Of a stretch of DNA of 64,000 nt, positions 1 to 12,100 are shown piece by piece. Positions within the stretch are counted from its first letter, which is position 1, and the number at the start of each line of letters is the position of its first letter. This DNA is from Pisaster brevispinus (lineage: Eukaryota > Echinodermata > Asteroidea > Forcipulatida > Asteriidae), in the NCBI GenBank assembly GCA_023634235.1, contig JAMKCF010000012.1, forward strand, positions 6,492,329 to 6,556,328, written 5' to 3'. The notes below the pieces were generated by a model. It searched no databases. It was not told the origin of the DNA and saw nothing but the letters and a program-made list of their open reading frames with translations. The position numbers and the translations under genes are program-made.

Positions 1-142
1 GGTCTTTCATCCGCGGCACCTTACTATGGGACAGAGTTGGGACAGCTGAGAACACAAGCTCATGGGGTCACTGGTACCATTAGAATTGCTGACTCTAAAA
101 CCATTGTCATCGAGGACTTCAATTACGATGGCACTGGACCAG
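1..142 (+). CDS. Skeletor: Skeletor exon: start of first DM13 domain
   Basis: Reads in frame from base 1 (GLSSAAPYYG ... NYDGTGP) and ends at GTAAAC after one base of the next codon (phase 1). YYGTELGQL, AHGVTG and FNYDGTGP are the typical first half of a DM13 domain. Its 5' border is outside the window. Confidence 0.9.
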
Positions 143-3100
143 GTAAACTATTCCCTTTAGGACGCTAGGTGGCAGCAGACTAACCAGGTAAATCCATTGT
201 TCTCGGTCATGTGCATATGCTCAGAACTTAGTTAACAATGGAAATTTATCTGGTAAGTCTGCTGCCACCTAGCATCCCAAAGTCTCCCATTGTGGCGCGT
301 GCACCCCAGGGCAAGACATATATGAACCATAAATTGCTTCTCTTCACCCAGGTAACTTGGGGTAGGGGGCTGTAAGAGCTGAAAAAATGGCAATTTGTGA
401 CTTTGATTTGGTGGTACTCTGTACTTGAGTGCCTCAAGTTTTATAACTGTAGTTCTGCTTAGTATGAAACCTGAAAAAGAATAAAAATTAGAAGTTATAC
501 TGCGCAAGTTCCATAGAATTGTTCAAATGCGCATCTCAAATAATTGACTCCAAACATGCTAGAGAAAGAACATTATGTAGCTAATAGGATTTTTCGGCAC
601 TCTTGCCATGCTTGCTGTAATTTCCACTGTTAGAAGGCATTAATTTGGACATATCGAAACAATGACTGAAACAGGATAGCTGAAACAGTGACATTTGTTG
701 AAACGTTGAGACCAATAGAACTCCACAGCAGTGAAGTAAATCACATGAGTATTTGATCCACAGCGCTAGTTAGACTATTTAGCAATCCAGACCAATTTCC
801 TACCCCCTGGGTCAGTGTTTTAGCTAGGATTTGAAAAGTGGGAGTGCAAATCAAAAAACAGGGTGTGCAACTTTTTTTCACCAAAAATCCACACAGAGCA
901 CAGACCACAATTTTGTTGCATGTAGGTACAGGCAACTCGCGTTTGTTTATTTCGATAACAAACCTGTGATTACCAATCAACACAAATTTTCAATGATAGA
1001 CTCAGGCCTGGAATTACACGGAGGCCACGGAGGCCATGGCCTCCGTTGCCCCTGGTCTTGGCCTTAGTGCCCCTTCAAAAGTTTTCCTGTAGACTTTAAG
1101 ATTTTACAATGGAAGTGCCCTTTGCAAAATGAAAATGGCCTTGCCCTCTCAAAGATGAAATTCCAGGCCTGTAAGCATAACAACAACGAATATTAATAAA
1201 TATTTTTACTTCATTGTTTTTACTTCATATTTTAAAGCCTTGGCTTTTAAAATGTAAAATGGCAAGAAATTATACCACAGTCACACACAACTTAAAAGTA
1301 TTTCCTCTGTAATTGTTGAGTTTAGTTGACTCATTTAAAACCCTGTTCAGACATGCCAGATTAGAATTTATTTGGAATATCAATCTCATTTAAACAAGAG
1401 TTAAAAAATGAATATATTTGTAATCCCATATTATTGTCTACAACTAAAAGTTTACTGCCTACACTTTTATGTCCTTAAATTTCACAATTTATTTTAATCT
1501 TTTTTGCAAATTGAAGACTACCTAAAAATGGTTGGTTGCTGTTTTTAATGATCTGAATAAAATGTTTTGTATAGTCCAATTATTTGAACATGTTTGAATT
1601 TTTCGAGAGAGAGAGATCGATCTTTTTTTTATGTTTCAATGCAATCATGCCATACAGCAGGGAGCAAGTCAAGTCTATGTATTGAACAGCGCACTTGCGA
1701 AACACACGATCGGTACTTTTTTTTTAAAGTTCCGCTTCCGGTTTAATACCTGGTAGACCATGGCAAGACCCTATACTTTTGATTGACACTGTTCACTTTT
1801 TCAACGAAACCTCAAATGAGTTTCTACACGTTACAATACGATATTGACATCGGTTTTGGATATGTCGAAATATGATTATCTCGATATTTTTATTTAAAAC
1901 CAGACGTTGATGGTGCCGATCCGCTCAACATTATTTGGGTTTGGATGCCGCATTTTACAGTACGAATCTTGGATATGCAAATCATGTACATGTAGATTAG
2001 ATTGCGGATTTGAATGAGCATAGGTAAGAAAACTGACTTGTCAGTTTACGTCTTCCCATCTAGCCATGGTGGTCTCTCTTCATCGAGAGTATCGCTGATG
2101 ATAGACACAGGCCGACGAACGCGCTTGGCGCAGGCTGATTGGCTGCTTTCCGATTGGCCAACCGGTGTGAATATTTATGACGTAATGCTTTGCGCAGTGC
2201 TGCCATCTCGTACTAGTATCTATCACCTCGATCCCGCGGATGTTCTATCCGCCGCAACCGTTCCTTGTGCGGTATACTTTATCATTAGGGGCCAAAGGAA
2301 CGGCGTGTTGCAGTGGTTACGAAGCTGCAGGGGAAATTCCCTCGGTGAGAAATCACCACGTCGGGAAACGTCAGGTGCACTGAAAAATACATGTATTTAC
2401 GTAACGTGTATGGTTGTGTAGCGATGTCATTGAACGAATCGGAATTAAAAATCGAGGCAACAGCTTTTAGAGATCGCAACGTCCGATCGTGGAGATCGAA
2501 AACATGAATTAATTGAGTCGGAACCAGTGATAAAAAAACTCTCCAAAATGTAAGGTGTTCTGTTTTCATAGATCTGGATGTTAATTCAGTGTTTTATCCC
2601 AGCGGTTTGTATGAGATAAAACTGGGTTTTTTTTCACGTTCGATTGAGGCATTGTTATCTCATTCTATAGTGTACTTTCAATTTTCAAAAATCTTCACGG
2701 TATATCGACATATTGGCGATATTTACCCAACGATATATCGCCTGTAAATATTTCCGATATCGTCCAGGGCTAGGGTCAACCCTTACCTTCGAGAAGAAGT
2801 CTGTTATTTTAGGTTTCTTCGACGTCATCTTTCCGAATTCCCTCTGTGTTTCGTCGACAAAGACCGTGGAAGTTTACTTACATGAAGGAGAGGTATGGTT
2901 CCCTCTGTTCAAGTTCTGCCACGGGGTGCTACGGATCCATATAAATAATACTTACAAAACCCAAGGTACCCGCTTAAATTTCACATGCAGGGACTTGCGT
3001 CTTGGGGGGATCGGAGTCGACAACGGTTTTCTGTCTTTCTTTCATTTAGTTTATTTATTTATTTTTGTTCAATACATTTTTCTTATGGTTGTTTTAAAAT

Positions 3101-6100
3101 GGGAAATATTACAGCACATATTTTATAAATTTTAGACAAAAGCAGTGCACGGCCTGGATTACAGCCACCAAGCCGTGCTTGAAAAAATAGGCCGTGTTTT
3201 CAGAAAACTGGCCGTGCAAAACACGGCTGCACGGCTCGCTAGCTAAAACACTGCCCTGGGTAAAGTGCCTATAATCAACAGGGCAGTTCGTTTCAGAACT
3301 AAGAAGCCTTCGAATTCCAAAATCTTCTCAGCAGTAGTAGAATAAATAAGAAGACAAGTTCCAACGAGAACTATCCACGCAGCAAAGTAGATATCATCGC
3401 GTTGTGTTACCGCAAATCAAATAAACTTTGACACCTCACCATGCAATGCTTCAAAACCCGTGGCATCATATGTTCCCAAAAGAGCCGTAGAATCTGGACT
3501 TCCTGTAGACACAATCTGATTTGGATCAAGTTTTGTTATGAAGAAAGGGGGCACATATCAAAATTGTTCAGCTGTTATTTTTGTAACTCTTTTAATTGAC
3601 GTGGAAATTACGACACAAAATGTTGAATGTCCCATATGACCAGTGTAACATCTCGCCTGCCAGAAAGGACCTGGAGTGTACAAGGTCATTCTTTTTGTAA
3701 AAAAAGAAAGAAAAAAAGTTGCCTGATCTACCAGCTCTTACAATGTATGTTGTCTGGGACAAAATACTAATGCGTTCAAACTGTTACCTCTTCTATGTGT
3801 AGACGCATACATCTGGGTAGGAACAACTGATCGGCCTAGTGCTACTGGAACTATTGTGCCTGCCAATGGAGAGTAAGTATTATAATTGGTTTACCCTGCC
3901 GTGTGCCATCGCGCTTTATTTGACAGTAGATTTTTCAAACAACATTATGATATTGGGCCCTGGTTGTGGTTTTGGCCATACAAATAGAATGTATTAGCTC
4001 TCTGTATAATGTTACTAAGGGTTTCAAGTTTCACTGCACGCTAGATTCTCTCATGCCACAACGCATGCATTACAATATTATTGTCCCCTGGACATGTGTA
4101 ATTTGATTTTTTGGACCCCGATGTTGTACAGATATCTGACCAAACTCATGGGGAAAGAGGTTGCTAATTTGAATGATCTCTCGTTATATTGTAGCACCAA
4201 TAAGCTTAGAGCGTATTCAGGGGAGCTTGTCATAGCTAAACTACCAGGATCCATGACGGTACAGGACTACAAGTGGATATCAATCTGGTGTAAACAGGCA
4301 AATGTGAGTATTTAAGCCTCTATAGGGGCTGTTTTAGAACTAGACACAAGTGCACTATACAGCATGGCCACTACAGTAAATGAGATTTGGGCATGGGGGG
4401 TAAAATGAGACAAGGGAAAAAATGGACTAGAGCGGGACTTGAAGCTGCGAGCTCCGGATTAGCATACCGGCACCCTACCAACTGAGGTACATTATGTAAC
4501 TTGTAACTGCAGTATATAGCTCCGGATTAGCATACCGGCACCCTACCAACTGAGGTACATTATGTAATTTGTAACTGCAGTATATAGCTCCGGATTAGCA
4601 TACCGGCACCCTACCAACTGCATGAGGTACATTATGTAACTTGTAACTGCAGTATATAGCTTGGGTTCGAAATTAGCGGTCGACCGGTTGCCGAATGCGA
4701 GTGAAAGCAGCGGTGGGTGAGTCAAAACCCCCCTCCTTTACTAGTCCGCCGAGCGAGTCAAAAAGTTGTTTCTTTTTACAATAAATGAGGGGTACAGTGA
4801 TAAAATCCCAAAGAGAGATTATTTTTAAGTTCGTAAAATGGTTTGGTAAGTCTTGATATATGCTAGATTTAATGTGGCCACGATCGCAATCGAGATCACT
4901 TTAAGTATACAAATGTTTAAACACGTATACACTTAACCACATATGGTTCTGAGTAGTGAGTATCCACTGGCCCTGCAACGTTCGGTGGCCCGCCGGTCGC
5001 CCGCCGGTCTTCCATGCACACAAAACACATGGTGTATGGTGCAGTACAACAGAGCAGGTCCAAAGTCTATCCTAACAAACGCTCCACAGGCTGTGATTGG
5101 CCCGTTGATAGTTACCATATTCATAAGAAAGCAATTGGCTAGACTCCGACTCGGTACATGTTCACGAGCCGAGTCAAGAGGTGCTGCACAATATGTTGGG
5201 CACTTCTGCGGGGTCTATTCTATACACAGCCTTGGATTAAGACTATTCAAGCATCGACAACTTTTGCCGATAGAGGGCAGTGCGGGGCAATTTTTTCTCA
5301 ATGTGCGTCCTCGACAGATTGTTAAACACGAAGATTTCATTGCCAAAGAAATGAGTTCTATAAAACCAATCCTTAAATCACAAATCTACTGAATGTTGAT
5401 CATTGATGAAGAAAGTATCACTAAGGGCAGAAATTAGGGGATAAAATTGCCAAAAAACACAACTTCTTTTCGAACTTCACTTCCATGTTTTTTTTTCCTT
5501 TTTTGAGGCTTCAGAAATTGTGTGCATTAATACATGTGGGCTAGTGAAGAAAACTTGCGAGTGACCCAACATTTTTGTTGAATCGTCTGGCGGGCGAGTG
5601 GAAAAAAAAAAGTTGAGGGAAACCCCTGATAGCCAGGGATCACACCCAAGTTTACAATACAACCTGGGAAGCGGCAGCAGAGGGGATCGCTTTTTATTGG
5701 GGGGGGGGCCGGGATGCGACTTTTATTTCAAATATCAAGTAATAAACCACAAGAGAAACTTGGGTGTGATCCCTGGCTATACGGCAGCTACAGGTTGAAT
5801 GGCTTCTGACTGGCAGCCCACAACAAAGATATTGACAAAATACGGAGACCAGCACCAGTAGGTCTAGATAGTTCAGATGGTAGAGCTCCAGCATGTCAAT
5901 TCGGACGTCACATGTTCGAATCACACTCTATAGTAGCATTTTTCTTTGTTCAACCCAAAATAAATAATATCTTATTTTATTCACAGACATGTTTGCAAAT
6001 CCTACAGTGTCATGTTTGCATTCTTGAAGAGGTCTTTGAATAAATACAAAAAATGTTTTTTGTCCACAGGCCAACTTTGGAGATATTTCTATACCTGATT

Positions 6101-9100
6101 CTTTTGTCAACCCAGCACCATTCATTGTGGGAGCGTTGCCCACGTTTGCCCATGGTGTCAGCGCTACTAGTGTAGTCATTGAAGACTCCAAGACTGTCAC
6201 TTTTAAGGACCTCTATTACGACGGAAATGGCCCAGGTAGGGAACACACAGTAGGGAAATTCTAAACTGTGTTTTGAATATTGGCTGAGCGGCCGGGGAGG
6301 TTTCGGCTGAGTCAGTATTCGGGCCCGGGACCTCTGGATTGCTGTTCCAGCGCTGCAACGGTAGTCCAGGGGTCTCGGGTTCGGGTCCTGGTTCAGTCGG
6401 GTTTCTTTGCTCCACATATATTTGTTTAAAATTATACCCGCCAGTTTTATTTCCTTCATGTATCTTTTTCTTTTTTTCTTGAAGAGTTCTCTATTGGGGT
6501 GCTTGTTTGTTTGTTTGTTTGTCGGGGTGTTGGGGTGTTTGTTTGTTTGTTTTTTGCATGCATATTTGTTTTATTTTTGAAATGTTTGTTTTACGTTTTT
6601 ACATTACCTCATGTGTTTGAGTATGTGTTAGAGGTTTATCCTTGGTTGTTTGTGTGCTAGAGGTTTATCCTTGGTTGTTTGTATGTCTGTGTTTCCAGTC
6701 TGTCTAATAATTTGGTTGTTTGTTTTCTGTTACATATAATAGTTTTTAAAGTATTTTTTGATATTTGTTTGTTTAAAATGGGTTGTCTGAATGTTTGTCG
6801 TTTGTTTGTTGTTTTTTAATATGGCTGTTTGTGTTACGTTTGTATTAGACTGTTCATATAATTGTTATTTTGCTTGTCTGTTTGCATGTGTACGGTATCT
6901 ATTATGGTTTTTCTATATGGTTTTGTCTCATTGTTCTTGTCTTTGTTCTTATGTTTTTTTCAGCTCGTTTGTATGTTTCATTGCTTACTTGTTTTTCACT
7001 AATTGTGTTTCTTACTGATTTATTTTATTTTTGCTACTTTTATTATTTCATTTAAATTCATTTACTTATTGAGCAGTTATTTATGTACTTAATTTAGTTA
7101 TTCATGTATATAACCCTCAATAATAGTATTTTTAATTTCCAGATTCATTTTTAACTTCTCATATTACTTGTATCTAATAGTAATACTTTTTGTTTGAACA
7201 TTTTGTTCATGTTACCAACCTAGGACTGGATGAACAGGCTTTTGAGTCAGTGTTTTCACTTTTGTTCACCACCTTCCTTTATGACTTTCTATTGTAGATG
7301 CTTATTTCTGGGCAGATTCAAAAACTCCTCCGACAACAGGAGGGACCAAACTCATCTGGCAACTCGGGTAAGTGTAAGCCTGAGTGTTTGTTTTATCGCC
7401 AACACTTGTCTCCACGACATATGGAAACGTTTCAGCTGTTTTTGGCCACTCCACCGTGCATAAGCGCGGGAGCGCGCGGGCTGACCTGGAGCAGTAAATT
7501 GACAATACCATTATAACCCGGGGGTGGCCACGCGCGCAGCAAGCAGCAATGAGGGGAGAGTTTGCCTTCATAAAAATAAACCCGGGGTGTGAGGCGAGTG
7601 ACAATTGGGGTAAAAAGAGAGTTGTTAAAATGCAGTAGTTTGTCTTTATGCTCTTAATTGTTTTAGCAAGTTCTGTGTTCACATACAAATTTGTTTTAGT
7701 ACTAAGATTAGGAACCATCCAAGTTGAACATGAACTATTAATACAAAATGCGAACGTTATATAATGTAACAAAAATGAGCTAGAGGCTGGAATTCTTGTA
7801 GAAGCAGCGACAGCTGTTTTTATTCCAAATAAATAATTATATCACATCTCATCAGTTTGTAAGTTGTAAAATTCAAGCAAACATGTCAAATAATTATATG
7901 CAATGCATTAAGCAGCTCTATAAAATTGGGTCCACAGGATTTAACACTAAAATTCATTCTAATTAACTGCATAGTGCTCACTTTGAAAATTTAAAAACTT
8001 CAGCAATAACATGTAGGCCCAATTCAAATACAGTTAAAAGTACACCTTTGGTCTTTGGAATCAATTGTTTTAATGATCCTCTAATGGAGATCTACTCAAT
8101 AAAACTAACCTGGAATGCACCAAAACATTGCAGAAACATTTCTCAGATTGTAATATTTTTGAATCCCCCTCTCTAAAACTACATTCCTTTGAATGGAATT
8201 GTTTCTCAAAATGTTGTACATTATCAACAGCAATAGTTATTCTTAACAAGAAAGTTTTTATGGTTATTAACTTTTGGAGTAATTACCAACTTAGGTACAC
8301 ATGTACCCTCCATTTACCATGCATACTTTTTGAATTTAACAAGTGAACCACAGTTAAATTTAACAATTAAATGGTTTAATATACATTGAAACTTCAGTAG
8401 GATTTCTCAAGCTATTGAGACAGGAATTTTCTGAGGGCAATTTGAAAATAGACTTAATTAGGAAGAATGTCATGCATGTTCTCAACTGTCACTTTTTATC
8501 TGGCACTACATGTACGTTTATTGTGCCCCTGTTTCCCACAAGAACTACAAGTTACACTGAATTGCATCGATCGTTCACATTCCAGTTCAAGGTCTTCAAT
8601 GCGATTTTGCTTTTCCATTATTTGTTTAAAAGCAACTGCTTTATGGTTAGTTCCTCGAAAATACCAGCCAGTGACATAATCATTTAATTTCTCAAGGCCC
8701 TGTTGACTGAGTACAGAAATATTACCATTAAGCCTGACTGACTCTCCAATATGATTGGCCAAGATATGCATATAGGGGGTCACATCTTTAGTTGGGTAGA
8801 TTTCACAGAACAGTCTTAACCAACACCTGGCATTGTCTTCGAATGCTTTCAAGGCAACCTCATTTTGATGAGATAAACTTGAAATTTCCTTTATAAGAAG
8901 TTTGAAGTTACTCCAAAGATCTTTAAGTTTTGACAATTTATTAAATGGTGTTTCAGCTAAAAACAATCCCAAATCGATTGAATTGAGAATTCGCCAGTGC
9001 TCTGGTCCTGTGAAGTCTCTGTAAGTCAATTTCCCTGCCCCATCAACGATGAAACACCACTCAATGTTTAGTGAATGTACAAATGTTTCAAACTTGTCCA

Positions 9101-12100
9101 TGTTAGGGGCTTGTTTACATGTACCTTTTCGTGAAGACTTCACTTCATTGTCATATTCTCGAAGAATTGCTATTAAATGTCCAACAAGCTGATCTGCTAT
9201 TCTAAGAAACAAATGTAGCGTGTCTGGGACAACACGAGTTAATGGTATTGTGCTGAAGAGAGGTGGATTTGAACAGTTGTACTTGTCTTTTTTTTGTGTT
9301 GCACATTTTGTTATTGATTTAACTGTTCTTGCACCATTGTCTTTGTTTATCATTGACCATTTCTTAGTGTGTTCCCATCTGTCAGCTTTTGAGCACTGAC
9401 ACCATAAGCAACTATATTTTGCACTGCAGGCATCTAATCCAGTTATGACATTCAAAAATTTCAGATCTCCACCAAGGAAGAAAACAACATCAATTACTTG
9501 ACCATTTATGTTAATAGTCTGCATTTCATTCACCTCACAAATTAGGGGATTCAATGCCTCTTTCAGGGATTGATATTTTTCCCTCACTTGAAGGATTGGC
9601 AGAATGTGGTTACCTGTTACACTCTTGCAGTTTGTCTCATAACGTGTATTCGTTTACCTATTCGAGTACCATCTCCAGATAGTTTAACTTTAATAACAGA
9701 ATCTGTTATTTGGTTGTCATTCTGGTTTAGTAGCCTAATTATTTTAGTTGTCAGACGTTCTTTCAATGACTGAAAAACACCTATTCCCTCTGGTAATTCT
9801 TGAATGTTGTAACTTGCATTGAGCTGGTGGGCATAATGCTTCACTGAATGTAACTTGGGAAACTCAGCTGAGGAAAGAGCCAATTCGTGGTACGTTTTAT
9901 CAGAAATACCATATCTATCTTTAAGATACAATGCCTTCTTGTCACTAATGTTCATGTCATATTGAACCTTACTCAGTGTACCTTTTCCTGTGACCGAAAT
10001 ATTTATCATCCTTTTACCTTTTGTTTCTATGGAAATTCTCACAGGCTCATCATCCTTGTCAGAACCAAAAATTTGTTTGAAGCCTTTCAATCTGTGCCTA
10101 CGTTGTGATCGTTTACTTGCATTTGGTTTGCAATGCTCGTTTCTGCTTTTCTTTTCACTTTTTCTCAGCTTAAGCTCTTCTTCGACTTGAATCCTGAGGG
10201 ATGTTTGTGTATGTAGGTCTCTTTCAAGTTTGGACTTCAGAGCTCCTGGGCTTTTGAATGTGAGCCTTATATTATAAGAACTTGATTTCCACTTCTTAAA
10301 TAGCATGTCTTTAGATTTTCCTCCTGCAAATATTTTTTGCTTTGCATAACTGAGCATGTGCTTTGCTTTTGATTGGAGAGTTTGGAGAGTTGGTTTTACA
10401 AGCAACTGCAAAATATCAACATCATTTTCAACACATATGAACTCCAAAATGGATGTCAAATTTTCTGCATTATTAACTGGAGCCTGCAAATCTTTTAAGA
10501 GTTCATACAATAAGAAGTTGTTGATGGATGCATTCCATTCATTTACAGGTCTATTTATGAAGGGTTGTGGCATGAGAACAACAATAATACCAATTGCAAA
10601 TGCTTTCAGTGCCATACTGCAATTGGCATCAAAGAACACTTTTGAGAATATAGAGACCTTACAATAACATATTATCTAAAGTTTATAGAACAGTATCCAT
10701 GTCACTTCTATTCCCTGATCCCTTTACAATGTGAACACAAACATACATCCTCTAGGCACATACGTAGGGGTCAATTGCTTTGAAAATGTCTCCAATGCCC
10801 TTCTTTCATACATCCAAAATCTTGCAGTCGCTCTTTTCACATATGCAAAGTCTCCATTCTTGTTCGCGATACGAAACCACCAGCCACGATCGAGAAGTGT
10901 TTCCACATTTCCAATCTCATATTTAGTTATTGTTGATGTGGACAACTGCTTGTCAATTTTTCCAAGACGTTGAATGGTTCTGAAAGTTTGTTCTTGTATT
11001 GGGATCCGGATGATTACTTTACTGTCACATTTTCTTGCTAAATTCAGTTTTTCTTGAATGTTAGTTTTGAGTATTGTTTTGAAATGATAAACTGGATCAG
11101 GCGTTACTGGTTGTCTGTCTACTATATCCGAGAGTTTTCGCCATTCATTATAAGAATTGGGCCACCCGATGTAATGAACTAGTACCTCTGTCTGTTGTGA
11201 TTCAACTCTCTTATCCAACACAAGTAGATTAAATAAAGTTTTAGTTGACCACCTAACTGTCCTGGAAGACTTTAGTTGTTTCACACCACACTTGTTATTA
11301 ACCACTGCTAAATAATTCAATCGTGTAACTTTCCGGAGCTGTAAAAAGAGACAAAATAAAACAATATGTTTAGCTTTAACAAATTACACACCTTATCAAT
11401 CAATTAATTAAAACAAAAAAGGGTAACTTTTAAACTATATCACCCAAGTCTGTAGACTAGCACTTGAAGCAGCATGGTTGATGAAATGAATTGCGAGCTT
11501 TTTTATTTAGCAAGCTCATTTGAGACTAGAGCTAGAATACAAAAAAACACGAGTCAACCTAAAAATAAATAGTAAACGTGCTAAGCCTAAAAAAAAAATC
11601 ATTTTGTTTCACCATTTGACAGTGCAAATGGGTACATTTCAAATGATTTTTAAAATGGAGGAAATTTCTCCCTCCGTGGTCGCACGGTAGCTCTATCTAA
11701 AGATTTATTTATTAATATTTGTCAAAATAATGAACCACACTAAACTTTCTAAACTACACGCACAACGGAAACTGACACTCCAGGGTAAATTAAATTGTTT
11801 ACTTAGTCAAACCTTCTTTAGTTTAGAAGGGACGTGACATTAGACAAGAGCTACGTACGACTAAGATAAATAACTTTAAAGTTTAAGTTCTGTGTATTAA
11901 TAATGTGCTTGTCCTTTTTTCGTTTACACACGCTGTGCACTGCTAGTGTTATAACACTGCTGTGTAATACTTGTGTTGAGTTTACTGCACTCTCTTTTGC
12001 AACCTTACCCACGCGTAAAATGGGATTTTCGCACGTACTTGAAAAAAGTTTCATAGACTGCATTACAAACTTTTTAACTTTGCTTTTTAACAGTCGTTTT

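Larger units (their letters stand above)
4304..6069 (+). other. Skeletor intron
   Basis: Contains the tRNA-like array (4450-4657), a 25-bp inverted repeat (5629-5653 / 5756-5780) and a SINE (about 5826-5965). The 149-codon open frame at 4943-5392 has no recognisable motif or splice support. Confidence 0.6.

Noticed and set aside
2014..2421. 135-codon open frame, plus strand, in the first visible Skeletor intron
   Set aside because: No known motifs, no good splice sites or start context, and it lies in an intron among repeats.
4943..5392. 149-codon open frame, plus strand
   Set aside because: Long, but without domain features, conserved-looking blocks or splice support; probably chance or an old repeat.
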